A stretch of 64,000 nucleotides of DNA from contig OY282605.1 of NCBI GenBank assembly GCA_958298945.1, positions 35,318,811-35,382,810 of the forward strand. The letters run 5' to 3'. Below are positions 14,014 through 27,720 of the stretch, one piece after another. The notes under the pieces are model-generated. The model was not told the origin of the DNA. It ran no database searches and was given only the letters and a program-made list of their open reading frames with translations. Position 1 is the stretch's first letter, and every line of letters begins with the position of its first letter. A program made the translations under genes and the position numbers. This DNA is from Atherix ibis. Taxonomy: Eukaryota; Arthropoda; Insecta; Diptera; Athericidae.

Positions 14014-14178
14014 TATATACGACAGCTTTTGCCAAAGTTTTTACAATTTTTACACGTTATTTTGTACAAATTTCATAATTGTAATATGACACATTCTAGC
14101 CCAGACCACTTGCCACTCTGAATGACAGATATGTTTGACAGCTGTCAAATGCGATTGCTATACTTTCCGAGGCACAAC

Positions 14179-15366
14179 ATAATGGATAATTCCTTTAAAC
14201 AGAATTAAATTTTTTCTAAAATGTGAAATTTTATTTATTTTTTTAACTAAGTTTATAAATTTAAATAAATTAAAATAGTTTACATCAAAAAAACCTGCAA
14301 ACTATCTACTTTCAATTCTTTAAAATAAGTTAAAAAGTAATTTTATACTAAAAGAAAAATAAGGTCTTGGTTTTGTATTTATTATTTTTTTTTTGATCAA
14401 TCATTTTAACATAAACAGAGCTTCCTTCGTATTATATTAGTTTTAAAAAAAACATTCGTATTTTATATAGTATTTTGTGCAAATATCTTCTTTTTTTTTA
14501 AAGAAAAAGATAAAAATTTTACATATATTTTTTTTAGATCAAATCACAGCTTGTTTTTTTCTCAGATTTTTAAGAAATTGAAATTTACATACTTAATTTA
14601 AACTATATAATTAAACCAAAAAAAATAAAGCACAATTTTAAAATGATGGTTTGGGCACATAATTAATACATTTGATTTTATAAAAATAAAAAAATACCAT
14701 GTCCGTAAAGGTAGGTAAATAAGAGATCATTTATGTAATACGACTTTTTACCATTATTATTATTATTATTATTATTACTATTAGGTTTATAATATGCCAC
14801 GTTTGTTATAATATATTTTCTAAGGACAAAATCCGGATAACTTGAACTCTGAGTTGACTTTAATCCTTTATATTATATATGTTGTTTGAAAAAACTATTA
14901 CAATTAAACTAAATTATAAAATGTTAATATTTTTACAATGAAAATTTAAAACAAATTAATGCACATTTACGTCAGTTTCAATTTAAACAAAATCATTCAA
15001 AAAATTTAGGAATAATTAAAGTTTTTTTTAATAACAATTTTCTTAATTATACGATTACTTTTAATCTATTTTTAGATATGAAAATAAGCATAAAGCTTGG
15101 AAATATTCTTTAAAAATTTACAGTAAACAGGAAAATATTATACTAACATGCCAAGCGGAAGGAATCCAATATTATTTTCTGTTGACCGACTTCCTATCAA
15201 CTGAACCGTCCTCTTTTGCAAATACATTCAAGATTATCATAAGAAATTCATAGAATTTTATCCACTTTTATAGAAAATTGAAAATTACTTTTCAACTTAA
15301 TGATGTATGGAAAACTAGGAATATAGTAGAGTTTAAAGATGATTCTGAAATGTACCCTCCTTGCTA
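14179..15366. other. AT-rich intronic DNA with an ATT microsatellite
   Basis: Homopolymer-rich sequence with an ATT triplet run at about 14753-14783. No gene or element is recognised. Confidence 0.65.
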
Positions 15367-16842
15367 AATAATACTATAAATTATATGTAGAAATTGATAT
15401 ATAAACGTTTGAAAATTGCCTAACAGAAAAAAATATAATGAATGGCCATGTGCGACGCTAAACCTGCGTTATATTGTAACTGCCACGCACGGTATAATAT
15501 TCAATAAGCGCAGCAGCAGCATTATCAGTTAAATTTTTTACTTGCGGTTTCGAGCACATAACGTACGTGCATGAGCGGTTTTCTTATTTTTATCTAGGAG
15601 TGAGTACACGTGACAAGAGCGCATGCTTATAACGTACGTGCATGTGCGGATTTTTTTGTTTCAATTTAACAGTACTCGACTAGAGCGCAAGCACATATCA
15701 TATGTACGTAATCGGTTTGCTTCTTTATATTTAAGAGTACAGGAGATTAGAGCGCAAACACAAAACCTAATTGCGTGTGCGGTTTTCCTATTTTCCTCTA
15801 TAAGCAAACGCGGCGAGAGCGCCTGTTTATAACGTACGTGCGTGAGCGTTTTTTTTGTTTCAATTTAAGAGTACATGTGACTAGAGCGCCTGTTTATAAC
15901 GTACGTGCGTGATCGGTTTGCTTTTTTGTATTTAAGAGTACAGGAGATAAGAGCGCAAACACAAAGCATAATTGCGTGCGCGGTTTTTTTCTTTAGTAAC
16001 GTAAGCGCAAGCACAAAACCTAATTGCGTGTGCGGTTTTCTTATTTTCCTCTATGAGCAAACGTGACTACAACGCCTACGAGCGTGTGCGGTTTTTTTTG
16101 TTTCAATTTAAGGGTACTCGTTACTAGAGCGCAAGCACTTATCATACGTGCGTGATCGGTTTGCTTCTTTGTATTTAAGAGTAAAAATGACTAGAGCGCA
16201 AGCACAAAATAACATACGTGCGTGAGCGATTTTCTTATTTTCATCTACGAGTACATGTAACTAGAGCGCCTACTTATAACGTACTTGCGGGAGCGTTTTT
16301 TTCTTTCTATTTAATAGTACACGTGACTAGAGTGCATGCTTATAACGTACGTGCGTGATCGGTTTGTTTCTTTGTATTTAAGAGTATAGGTGACTAGATT
16401 GCGTGTGCGGTTTTCTTATTTACAATGTACGAGTGAACGTAACTTAAGCGCATGTATTCGTATAGTTTAATCTGTACGTACGATTTTTTCAATTATTAAT
16501 AAACGAGATAATTTCATATTAAAGGCTTTTTTTAAAATAAATTTTTGTAATAAATTATTTAATAACTTTATATGGCAAAAAAAATCGTTTTATTGTTATA
16601 AAATATGTACTTTTAGATTGATTAATCCGCACAGTGCGTTTGTTACTTAAATGCAAGTGTCAGCTGCTCTTTTTGGATCATCTGGTCATAATATATTTTT
16701 ATAAAATTTTTAGCATAATAAAAATATTTTCAAAATAGATATGAGACTTTTAAAATATCCCGCAACAATTTTAATTAATTTTTGATTTTTTTTAATATTG
16801 TAGAAAATTTTTCAATTTATTTTTTAATAAAGAAATAATTTT
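15367..16842. repeat. Minisatellite-bearing element X, copy B
   Basis: Colinear with 7387-9222 but without the mariner. Shared landmarks are CTATAAATTATATG, TTGCGGTTTCGAGCACATAA at about 15544, TTTGTACGTACG/TCTGTACGTACG near the array end, and TATCCC(A/G)CAA(T/C)AATTTT near the right edge. The minisatellite core (15545-16480) has about twice as many units as copy A, as expected for unequal exchange. Confidence 0.75.
15545..16480. repeat. Degenerate minisatellite, about 66-bp unit (copy B)
   Basis: About fourteen diverged units carrying ACGTACGTGCGTGA, CTAGAGCGC and TTGTATTTAAGAGTA variants. Two unit subtypes alternate in part (one with CGGTTTGCTTCTTTGTATTT, one with CGGTTTTCTTATTTTC), which hints at a higher-order period. 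Confidence 0.8.
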
Positions 16843-17890
<1,048 letters not shown>

Positions 17891-18091
17891 TAGATTCTCA
17901 TCTAATTTGTTTGTTTTTTTGTTTTTGTTTTTTTTTTGTGTAAAAACAACTATAATAATTGTAACAATAATATGTAATATAATAAACACTGCTAAAAGCA
18001 CAGAAAAAAAGCAGCATTAAAATCTTCGCTTTCTAAAAGATAAATTGTTGAGAGCTACTGGTATAATAATCCATTATTTTCTTAATGTATA

Positions 18092-18716
18092 GGGTTTTCC
18101 AAAAAGAGTGTTATGATTTCTTTTCAACAAAAAAACACACTAATTGTTAAGGAAATTCAAATGTTTTTTATTTAATGTGAAGTACAATCGATACAATTAA
18201 GTTCTGAATAAAACGTCATTCAAATGGCCTCCACAACTTCTTTTGCAGGAACGAATTCGATGAACCCAATTTTCGAGTACTTTTTCCACTAAATCAAGTC
18301 GTATGTCATGAATAGCACGTTCAATATTGACTTCTAAAGCTTGAAGAGAGTCTGGTTTATTACTAAAGACCAATGACTTCAAATAACCCCACAAGAAATA
18401 GTCGAATGGTGTTAAATCACAACTTCTTGAAGGCCATTCAATGTTACAATTTCTTGAAATAATCGAATCTCCAAACTTTTCTCGCAATAATTTGGTGTGG
18501 CACGTAGCCCCGTCTTGTTGGAACCAGATGTTGTCAAGATCAACTTCTTCCAATTTCGGCCATAAAAAGTTGGTTACCATCGTTCTATACCGCTCTCCAT
18601 TGACAGTAATTCTATACCGCTCTCCATTGACATATTACAAAAAATAGACAGATCATGACATATTACAAATGGCCAAAACGTCACTTAGAAATCATATCAC
18701 TCCTATTGGAAAACCC
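18092..18716 (-). mobile_element. Internally deleted DD41D-like transposon with intact ends
   Basis: A 625-bp element with TA on both sides (18090-18091, 18717-18718). The left end is GGGTTTTCCAAAAAGAGTGT and the right end on the minus strand GGGTTTTCCAATAGGAGTGA, so the inverted repeats are about 28 bp with a few mismatches. It keeps only the C-terminal part of the transposase. A short tandem duplication (CCGCTCTCCATTGACA twice) lies at 18590-18632. It sits in the last Klc intron. Confidence 0.85.
18197..18580 (-). pseudogene. DD41D-like transposase, C-terminal fragment
   Basis: An open 127-residue fragment. It contains VTNFLWPKLEEVDLDNIWFQ then QDGATCHT (second catalytic aspartate), NIEWPSRSCDLTPFDYFLWG (third), and ends VHRIRSCKRSCGGHLNDVLF, the usual C-terminus of this family. 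Counting gives 36 residues between the last two aspartates, five fewer than 41, because a short stretch after ATCHT is missing. With the N-terminal half absent, it cannot be an active enzyme, though this stretch is well preserved. Confidence 0.8.
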
Positions 18717-18808
18717 TATATATTTATACCAGTGGTTCTCAATATTCTTTTTCTTCTCCATTTATTTTTAATTTTGTTCTTTTTTTTTTATAGTTAAAAA
18801 TAATGTTT

Positions 18809-18825
18809 CCCCCCCCCCCCCCCCC
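18809..18825. repeat. 17-base poly-C tract
   Basis: Seventeen consecutive C (G on the minus strand) followed by an A run, in the last Klc intron. Unusual in such AT-rich DNA; the length may be uncertain in the assembly. Confidence 0.9.
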
Positions 18826-19422
18826 AAAAAAAAATAAAAATTCCCATTAAAAAAAGTCATTAAATCAACGACGAGTGTTTTTTGACTTTCGTTCTTTAGT
18901 GGTGAATTTGAATCCACAGCAAATTATCTCAAAAATGTTTTTTTTTTTAAATTAAAAACCTTTTAAATTATAATATTTTTGCTAAAAGTTTTGATATATA
19001 AATTTGTTTTTTGTTGTTTACCAATTTTGTATAGTATTTTAGATAAAAAAAAATCTTATGTGCAATGTTTATTATGCAAGATGAATTTTACTTATTTTGA
19101 AATTAAATAAAATGCCATTCATCATTACACACATCTATTTGTATTTTCATACACATATATAAATAAATATTTTTAAAAATTACTTGTTAAAATTTGTATT
19201 TATTAAATTTTTGAACACTAAATTATTTTTAATAGAAAAGAAAAAAAACAACAACTATTATTATATGAACATAAAGTAAATTTTTAATTTCTATCTATTC
19301 TTTTATTGAAATTGAATCATTTATAATTTATCTAATAAAATTACTAATCTATTATTAATATGAAATAAATCGAATTTAAAAAAAAAAAAAAACATTCGAA
19401 AATTAATTTTCTCTTATTTCAG

Positions 19423-19443
19423 AGACGGCTACCAAGGCCTTAG
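19423..19443 (+). CDS. Klc: Kinesin light chain, probable last coding exon
   Basis: A tiny terminal exon is inferred. A strong acceptor (CTCTTATTTCAG, AG at 19421-19422) is followed in phase 0 by RRLPRP and a TAG, giving a protein of about 511 residues, close to the roughly 508 of Drosophila. A second AG two bases on (19423-19424) would shift the frame to TATKALEFNTL, stopping at 19460. Reading through the exon 4 donor gives VGST. I cannot decide among these from sequence alone. Confidence 0.5.
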   Translation, partial: RRLPRP

Positions 19444-19460
19444 AATTTAATACATTGTAA

Positions 19461-21345
19461 AATGCCTTCAATGTTAACATCACATACCTAAAAAAAAAAA
19501 ATATATATACACACACATACACACGCCCATCGGGAGGATTACATATATATAGCAAAAGGATAAAGAAAAGTGGAAATTATTCTAAACTAAAAAAAAAAAA
19601 ATCAAATAAGATTAAGATTTTCATCAATAATAGTTTTTTTTTTTTAAAAAACGGTCTTGATTTATTGAAATAGAGAATATTGGAAATTATAGAAGAAAAT
19701 CGACTAGGCAAATTATACAGAAAGAAAAAGGATAATAAATTTACAAATAATATAAACGATAAAATAAATTATATAAAATAAATTATCATGCAAAAATTAC
19801 AACAACAAACGACAACAACTGACAACAACAATAATAATTAAAAAAAAAATTGCTTTTAAAATTAAGTCAAAAAGGAAGGTTTTTTTTTTGTTAAATTTAA
19901 AACAATTAATACATTTTTGTCATTTACTCATAGTTTTATCATTAATTTGTTCAATTTATAAAATATTTTAATTTGTTAACAATTCTACCATATTTGGTAT
20001 AAAATAAAAAAAAAAATTTTTTTTTTTAATTCGTAAAAAGTTAAGCTATAATGTATGAATATGTGCATGTGAAAAATATCTGTTTACAGATTTCGTATTT
20101 TTTTTTTTTTGTGTACTTTCTATTACGTATTTAAAAAAAAATGTGTACTTTTATTACGTATAAAAATAAAAAAATTAAATAAATTATTTTTACTTGTAAT
20201 GCACGTCAAAGAAAAAAACAAACTAAGGATAATATAGAATGGAAAATGAAAAACAGGAAAAAATCTAATTCAATATGAATAAATATATCCTATTTCCCGT
20301 GTGTTGCTGCTGCCTCTCTTTAGATTGTGATAATTTTACGCTTGCATTATCAATAAAATATTGTACATATTGCTGGAGGCATTCTTTAAATAAAAAAAAA
20401 AGTATTCTTAAAATTTTCTCAAAAACAACACATCAACTAAAAATTAAAAATGGTCAATTGAAGAGGCATACTTTCAAATATATGTTACAGTATTTATGCT
20501 GTTTGGCTAATTTTTTTTTTACCCGCTAAATTTTCTATATTTTTAAAAAGAAAATTCCGCAATAATTTTATTTAGAAAAGAAAAAAAAAACAAATATATA
20601 ATATATACAATAAATTTTAATTTTTATACAAATGACACTGAAATATTTTTTTTCACAAAAAAAAAAAAAACTAGAATTTAATATTAAGAAGAAAAAAAAT
20701 ATATATATATTATTAAAATTTAATAATTTTCAACAACATTAATAATAATAATTGTGTAATACTTAAATAATTAATATATAAATATATTTAATGAAATAAA
20801 TTCTTTCTTTTTTTCTTCTGTCTTAAATAATTAAGTTAACGTTTTTTTTGTTTTTTTATCAATAAACTTTTAATAGGAAAATTACGTGCAAATGAAATAA
20901 TTTGAAAGGAAATAAATATTAAATCAAAAATGGTGGGCTCTTATCAATAGCATATGTTACTAGTTCTATTCTTCTGGGCTTGAATTGAAGTAAATGTCTT
21001 CATATCATTGGCACTATTTCCATCAAAAATATACCCAAACCGATTATGTCTGTGGTCAATTACTTCCAACAGGTTGAGAAATATGCCCAGCACTTAAAAG
21101 ATCTGATCAATTTAAATATCTAAGCGTCCCATTTATACTAGAAAGGTGAAAAAATCATTCAATATCAATAATCTAAACTCAAAAAAGCTTAGCTCAACTC
21201 CACGCAAACCTCAACAGAATGACGGCTATTCCAGCGCTACACTACCAGCTAACAACTGGATCCAATAAGTATGCAAAATAATAATTAATTTTACTTTTAA
21301 AAAATATATATAATCTTGTTAATAGTCAGCATTAAATTTAACTTA
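19461..21345. other. Klc 3' UTR candidate and AT-rich intergenic DNA
   Basis: Follows the Klc stop. Many AATAAA matches occur by base composition, so no polyadenylation site can be picked. A CA/TA dinucleotide run lies at 19500-19530. The stretch at 20930-21270 is less AT-rich but is not recognised. Confidence 0.5.
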
Positions 21346-21446
21346 TTATGATGTACTTTCACGCAATGTCAGTGCACGCATTGCATCAAAAGTTATACGC
21401 GCTGTTTTTGTTAAAGAGGAGAAATTTGCACGTACGTGAATTAAGC

Positions 21447-21584
21447 AGCGACGTTCTTGTGAGTAACGAAAGCGACGTTCTTGTGAGTAACGAGAGCGAC
21501 GTTCTTGTGAGCAACGAGAGCGACGTTCTTGTGAGCAACGAGAGCGACGTTCTTGTGAGCAACGAAAGCGACGTTCTTGAGAGC
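21447..21584. repeat. 24-bp minisatellite, about six units
   Basis: Units AGCGACGTTCTTGTGAG(T/C)AACG(A/G)A repeat with an exact 24-bp period from 21447, the last unit partial. As the period is a multiple of three, both strands stay open: the minus strand reads repeats of SQERR(S/F)R(C/Y), the + strand SDVLVSNE. The enclosing 123-residue minus-strand frame (21346-21717) has no family resemblance that I know. Confidence 0.9.
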
Positions 21585-21724
21585 GCCATTGTTCGTTCGG
21601 TTTTGCTATGATGTACGGTTGACATGCGGTTGCAGTGTGCGTTCCAACTAGACTAGCCACCGTTTTAATGAGATGCGTTGCTATCCAAAATGCTATAAAA
21701 AATTTTTGCGTGTGCAATTAAATT

Positions 21725-23587
21725 GACTGCGATTGCAAAAAAAAAAATGTAAAAATATTTTTTTTTTTTAAAGAATATTTGCACGTGGTTTTTAATTGTG
21801 CCTGAATTCAAAATAAAATTACGGCAATTTTATTCAGGAAATTTAATAATTTGTTCATTTTTTTTTTTAAATTAAACTATTTAAAATGGCAAAATTTGTG
21901 TTCGAATAAAGATTAAAAAAATAATTAAAAATATCGAAATTGCTTTTAAATGGTTTCATAATTAAAATTGATATAAAAATATTGTTCTTTTTTCTGAAAC
22001 AAAGCAAAGATTCGCAAAAATTTCTTTGTAGATTGTCTTAATTTATGTTTCCTTGTAAATTTAAATATTTCTTTATAAATTGTCTGCAATATATTTGATG
22101 TAATTTGAACTATTACATCAAAGTACATTCCCACTGGTTTCTTATGTCGATGGTTTCATATCGCTCCAATACTGAACATTTTAAATCCTTTTTATCTTTC
22201 TGCCAGTAAACGAAATGGTAAGTGAAATTTTAATATTTCAAAAAATTACGGAATCAAAGTATATTCACATAAGAATGTTGTTTCGTGTAAGTATCATAAT
22301 GAACTGGTTTTCCGAAGTTTAAAATTACTTTAATTTATAAAAGAGGATAATATAAACTCCATGCCAATTAATGAAATTTTCAACTTTTAAAGTTATTTTC
22401 CTATACTAACACTTATAAATTTATAATAAAAAAATAATAATTCTAATAAAACTTTAGTCCAAAAAAAAATAAAAAAAATTGAGTGCAATAAAGTTCATTT
22501 ACTTTTAAAAATGCTAATAACTTATAGGATTTTATTATAATTTCTTTATATTAATAAAAAAAACATTTCGTGTTTTTACATTTTTAAAAATTTAATTCCT
22601 TTTTGGTCAAATTAGCTAATATGGTATTTATACAAAAGAAAATGATGGCGAACGAAAATGACCATGAATAAATAGGTGCAATAAAAACAATTATTTTAAT
22701 AACTAAATTTTTTAAAGAAATTCTAAAATATCTCTAAAAAATATTATGGAAAAAGATAATTTTTTATTGAAAAAAAAAATTACAATATTTTTGCTGAAGA
22801 AAAGTTATAGTAAAATTAATTTAACACTTTTTTTTCATTACTAGTTCATATAGTTTAAAAATAGAAATAAAAAACACATCAAATACAAAGCTTCTTTTCT
22901 ATTTTATTCTATTTTCTATTTGATATTATTTTATATTTTACATATATATTTACTAATTTAAAAAAAAAAACAGGAATATGGTTGGTTATCCTGCACAAAA
23001 ATGTACTCTATTTTTAAGTTATTTTCTATAATCAATTAACTAAACCAGTATTATTCCGTTCGCTTTTTTTTAATAGTATTATTTTTATTTAATTAAAACA
23101 AACAGAAAAAAACAAACGAAAAAATTCAATGCGTATAACAATAATAAGAATTTTGTGAATATGTAACTTAAGATAATTAAGATTATTCTATATAAAAATT
23201 AAATAAATTGCATATAAAGGCTTAATATAATTAAAAGAAAAAAAAATGTAATAAGATGTGACTGCGAAAAAAAATGGAAAACAAACAAACAAAAAGAAAC
23301 AGATTAAATAAAAACAAAAAACGTAAAAGTACCGTTCAAAAAAAAAATTATAGAACACTTAAAAATTTATACATAAACAAAAGAATGGAGATACAGATGG
23401 AGAAAATTTCGTTTTTAAACTGAAATTAAAATAATTGTGAGCTTTTTCTTTCATAATGTATAACAAAAAAATAAAAAAAAATACATAAAATTTTATTTTT
23501 GCTTTAAAAATGTTGTTTTAATTTGAGGGTTCTTTGATTCATATTTTTATTGGTATTTTTTAACCTTTAATTTTTCATGTTTTAAAC
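21725..23587. other. AT-rich intergenic DNA
   Basis: Homopolymers and AT-rich sequence; no gene or mobile element recognised. Confidence 0.6.
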
Positions 23588-23790
23588 CGTCTGCACATGG
23601 CGCTAGTTTTCATGCTTGTTTTCCTGCTAGATTATCTGCTTGTTTTCAAGCTGGCTGCGGTGCTTGTTTTTGTGATGATTTTTATGCGCGTTGCCTGCAG
23701 ACGATGATGGTTTTAACGTTGGATTTCTAGCATCGGTTTTAATGCTTGCACAGTGACAGTTCGAATTCGACTTAATTCGATTAGGAAACA
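23588..23790. repeat. Unclassified transposon end, partial copy
   Basis: Contains CCGTCTGCACATGGCGCTAG, CCTGCTAGATTATCTGCTTG and TTGCACAGTGACAGTTCGAA, which match the left part of the element at 24655-25292. Confidence 0.55.
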
Positions 23791-23879
23791 TCGGTTGCAG
23801 AATTTACAAATTTGACGCATGCATTGTATGCCGTGGCGCTGTCCTATTTCAAATACATATCATCAACTTTTATTTGTCT

Positions 23880-24130
23880 GATTCACGGATGGGTAAGTTA
23901 TATAGCTCCTCCCTATATCGCCCACTAGTCGCCGCAACATCATTTTCAGTAACTTCTAAAAAATACGGACCTTCATGAATTACTTGTGATTTTTTTTCAC
24001 GGCCCCCAGAAGAATTATTTTGTTTATTAACGAAGCCGATGGCGCATATGATCTTGGCTAAAGTTCTTGCATCACCAGAATTTTTTACGGTGATAAATGC
24101 AAATCTTTATGCAAAATATTCTATACAACG
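23880..24130 (-). pseudogene. DD41D-like transposase remnant
   Basis: The minus strand reads FVNKQNNSSGGREKKSQVIH then EGPYFLEVTENDVAATSGRY and REEL, corresponding to the stretch between the first and second catalytic aspartates (family form: GYVNKQNxRxWxxENPQ and GPYFFENExGxxVTVNGxRY). Both catalytic regions are lost. Confidence 0.55.
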
Positions 24131-24226
24131 ATTAAAGACACCTTGGTTGAGTGTCCTTTTTTAAGGCGAACAGGATTTTATAACAATGAATCTGCTGTTC
24201 TAAGGTGACTATTTTGAAGAACTGTA

Positions 24227-24380
24227 CGAGGTTTGCTTAAAAAGTATCGCGAATTTTGAATTTCCACGGGTTACGTATATTCCATTTTCGATTTTTTGTG
24301 GCGTTATGTTGGTACTCATATCTCTCACGTATGCCGACAAGTTCGGCCATTTTGAATATTCAGTTAATTTTTGACAGCTA
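24227..24380. repeat. Solo end of a long-ended mariner
   Basis: About 155 bp matching the left ends at 7425, 13209 and 41886 (CGAGGTTTGCTTAAAAAGTA to AGTTAATTTTTGACAGCT), then an abrupt switch to unrelated sequence. No transposase or right end follows. Confidence 0.85.
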
Positions 24381-24654
24381 TTCTGACGATAAACGCACGT
24401 TATTCTGACTCAATTTTTTACGTAATTTTCTGATTGTCATAGTGATAAGTAATTCATCATTTCCGAAAAATGGTTTTTTTTTATGATAATAACATGTTAT
24501 TGGAGCTTTGTAAGGTTCCATTAAAATTTTTGCCTGGTCTAATATCTATAATTGTCAAATAGCAACTAACGGAATGACAGCTAACGAAAATTATATCAAA
24601 TAAAAATTGTACAAGTTCAATACATTTAGAACACCCTGCATTTGAGTTGAAAAT

Positions 24655-25292
24655 AAAGTCGTCTGCACACAACGCTATTTTTCCTACTTCTTTTCTTGCT
24701 AGATTGGCTACTTGTTTTGACGCTGGCTATGGCGATTTTATGCGTGTTGGCTTTATGCGGTGGTTTTTTTTAAAGTTGCATTTCTGGCTGCGTGTATCAT
24801 TTGCTTATGTAGCCCACGTGACCAAATATTGTTTTCTGATTGGTACCCCATAAAACTAGTAGCAAAATTTAGTACGAAAAATAGAATCGGTTCTACTTTT
24901 GAATACTTGCTTCGAAAATAGTAACTGAGCTGAGCAGTGACGTAATTACTAACATCAGTTTTGATGTTTGCAAAGTGACAGTTCGAATGTCAACAAAAAT
25001 GAATTATTTAATAAATAATTATTTAATCAAAATATTTTACTTCATATATTAAGCCGGAAAATATATCGAAAACAAGGAAAAAAGACACAGATATGATGTG
25101 CATTTCCAAAATGTAAACAAACGAGCAGCAAAACTATCACGAAAAATAGAACCGGTACTATTTCTGAAATCTACTTTGAAAACTAGCAGCTGAGCAAGTA
25201 GTGACGAAATTTCTAGCATCACAGTCAGCACCGTAGCAAGCAAGAAAACAAGCAGGATAACTAGCGTCGTTTGAAGCGGGCTTTTAGAGTAG
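24655..25292. mobile_element. Unclassified DNA element with inverted ends
   Basis: The left end has GTCGTCTGCACACAACGCTA and TTTTCTTGCTAGATTGGCTA; the right end read on the minus strand has CGCTTCAAACGACGCTAGTT then ATCCTGCTTGTTTTCTTGCT. An inner inverted pair (AGTACGAAAAATAGAATCGG and its partner near 25135) is also visible. No transposase is present. It could be a non-autonomous derivative of a TIR transposon; the superfamily is not assigned. Confidence 0.5.
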
Positions 25293-25630
25293 AGGGGTGG
25301 TTATGCAGCCATTATTGAAAACTCAGAACGTTAAATCACCTTGAATATCCACAGCTAACTTTGCAATTTATACCATACAAAACATAAAAAAATTTCTTCA
25401 GGCCTCAAAATAATATCAATTCATTAAATCAAAGCACAAAATCCTAAATCCGGAATCATTTTTACATCAAAAACATTTCGTAAGAAACGTCACTGAATTC
25501 CGAATGCGAAATTAATATTTTCAATTGCATTTTACAAAATTCGAAAAAATGTTTAATTCCCAAAAACGATAAAAAATTTAGACATCAAATTGCATTTTAC
25601 AAATTTAAAATGAATTTCGCAGTACCTAAT

Positions 25631-25785
25631 CTCTGAAGGTCATTGCATTTTTTGAAGGTCATTACATTTTCTGAAGGTCATTGCATTCTCTGAAGGTCAA
25701 TGAATTCTATGAAGGTCACTGCATTCTCTGAAGGTCATTGAATTTTTTGAAGGTCATTACATTTTCTGAAGGTCACTGAATTCTC
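25631..25785. repeat. Short tandem array, 19-20-bp unit, about eight copies
   Basis: Unit TCTGAAGGTCATTGCATT with small changes, repeated head to tail. It lies between an AT-rich TTTACAAATT-type repeat and the unique sequence beginning CACATGGTCGATGG. Confidence 0.9.
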
Positions 25786-25799
25786 ACATGGTCGATGGG

Positions 25800-27720
25800 A
25801 GCGATTGTTTGCATATGCGTCAATGTCATTATTCAAATGATAACAAACATGGGTAATTGATCTTGGCATCACATGGATTCAATCAACTGACGTCAAAGGC
25901 TCTAAATAACGTTAAAAAAAATTTTTATGTTAAATAATTTCTTTTTGTGGAAAATATGGAATTTCTCAAACTGGTAAGTTGATGATAAAGTTTTTTTTTC
26001 GTTATAAAAGATTGCTAACATTTATTGATGGAGGATTGTTTAAATTTTAATTAAATGCTAAAAAATTTTGCATTTGGGAATTGCTAACATGTCTACGGGG
26101 CTGATTTGAATTTGAATTATTTTCTCTGTATTTTAAACAACCTATTTCTAAACTTTATTAATTTTTAACTTATTTCCATCTTGACTACAATGTCTATTAT
26201 TTATTATCAACTCAAAAACTCATATTAGTTCTTTTTAAATTAAATTCAACTTGAAAAAGGCGCTTTCCCTAACTTCCACTCACAAAACTCATAATAATTT
26301 CAACCAACTAATAATCTAAATTAAACTATAAATTTCTCCTTTACCATTTATGCAAATTTTAAACAAATAATAATACTAAACTTTTGTAACGATATGTGTT
26401 TTTTGTCTCCATAATTTCATAGATAATAAATGGTAGAACAAGAATTCTGACGACAATCTCCAAACTGAACTGAAAATACTGCTAATTAAATGCAATTGCA
26501 ATAAAATTTATTGTTTATAAATGATATTTCAGTCTATTTTTTAATATAACTACAAATAATATATCTGTTTACCTTATTTCTATTTAAATTTCAACTGTCA
26601 AACAAAAATCCTGTCATATAACAAAACACTGACATGTATGGTAGTACTTCAACTTAGATTATATCAGAACTGCATAGGCCTCTACACAAAAATTGTGTAC
26701 AAATTTTGTTGGCAATACATTCGTAAGAACTCACGTACATTCAAAATAACAGAAACGGCATAAATCGGTGGTGGCCATTTTTAAACTTCAATATGTGATT
26801 GAAGCGGTTTTATTTAAAAACCGCTTTTTTTTTATGTGATGTCATTTATGCGTTAACAAATAGATTTTTTTTAATATTGCTGATTTTGTTGGTTGATGAA
26901 ATTAGTTTTGGAAATTAGCAATTAAAAACACACTATTCTATTTTCAAATATTATTTATTTATCTCACGTATATTTTTATTTATTAAAACAGAATTATTAA
27001 GTGGATTAAAACAGAATTATTAAGTAATTTGTGCACAAATTGAAATGGTAATTTAAATAGGCGTGTGCATTTAAATTAAATTTAAAAAAAAACATTCATT
27101 ACATAAAACGTCACATCAAATTCTTAATAATATAGAAGTTAATTGTATACAATACTATAACAAAAACTAAATTACAAGATGATAAATTTAATGTACTTAA
27201 ATAATTAATAACTAATATTAATTAAATAAATTTGTTTACAAGCAAAAGCACAAATGCAAACAAATTTATTTAAATAATAAGCCTACCACCGAATATACTT
27301 TATTTATTTTAACACAATGAAAGCAGACTGAAAAATTCGTTCCCTTAAATTTTCTTACACACACTTTATGTACGCCGGCACTAAACTAAACATTTAACTA
27401 TCAACATCACATTTGTTTACATTTATTCAATAACGAACTTTTACCTTTTTAATCACTTTTTGGACCAAATAAATCATTAAAACTATTAAAATACATCACA
27501 AATTAAATTTTTGTTATTAAAATTTCTCTGGTAAAAATGAAGATGTCAATTTACCGAAAGAAAGAAATTCCCGGCTTCCTCATTCTGTTGAATTGCCAGC
27601 AATCCTTTATAAAAAAATTCCTATTAAATATCATAAATATCATTCGTAAATACTTCGAAAAAAACATAAAAACTACATTTTCACTTGCACTTTCCAATAA
27701 GTGCCAAAGTAACAACTTTC
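25800..27720. other. AT-rich intergenic DNA
   Basis: No gene recognised. A 17-bp inverted repeat (AAATAAATTTGTTT and complement) lies at about 27225-27275. Confidence 0.6.

Larger units (their letters stand above)
12311..14178 (-). mobile_element. DD41D-like element with a nested mariner
   Basis: It starts after a TA at 12309-12310 with TTTGGTGGTTCGGAAAGTAA and ends near 14165-14178 with TACTTTCCGAGGCACAA, giving inverted ends. On the minus strand, 12535-12570 reads GDINWPPRSCNLT, the last-aspartate block of DD41D transposases. A block of about 270 bp (12515-12787) is duplicated in tandem (12788-13090). A long-ended mariner (13209-14013) is inserted near the right end. Stops and frameshifts throughout. 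Confidence 0.7.

Noticed and set aside
15623..15832. 69-codon frame within the minisatellite element
   Set aside because: It crosses diverged tandem units, is not preserved in the other copy and has no family features.
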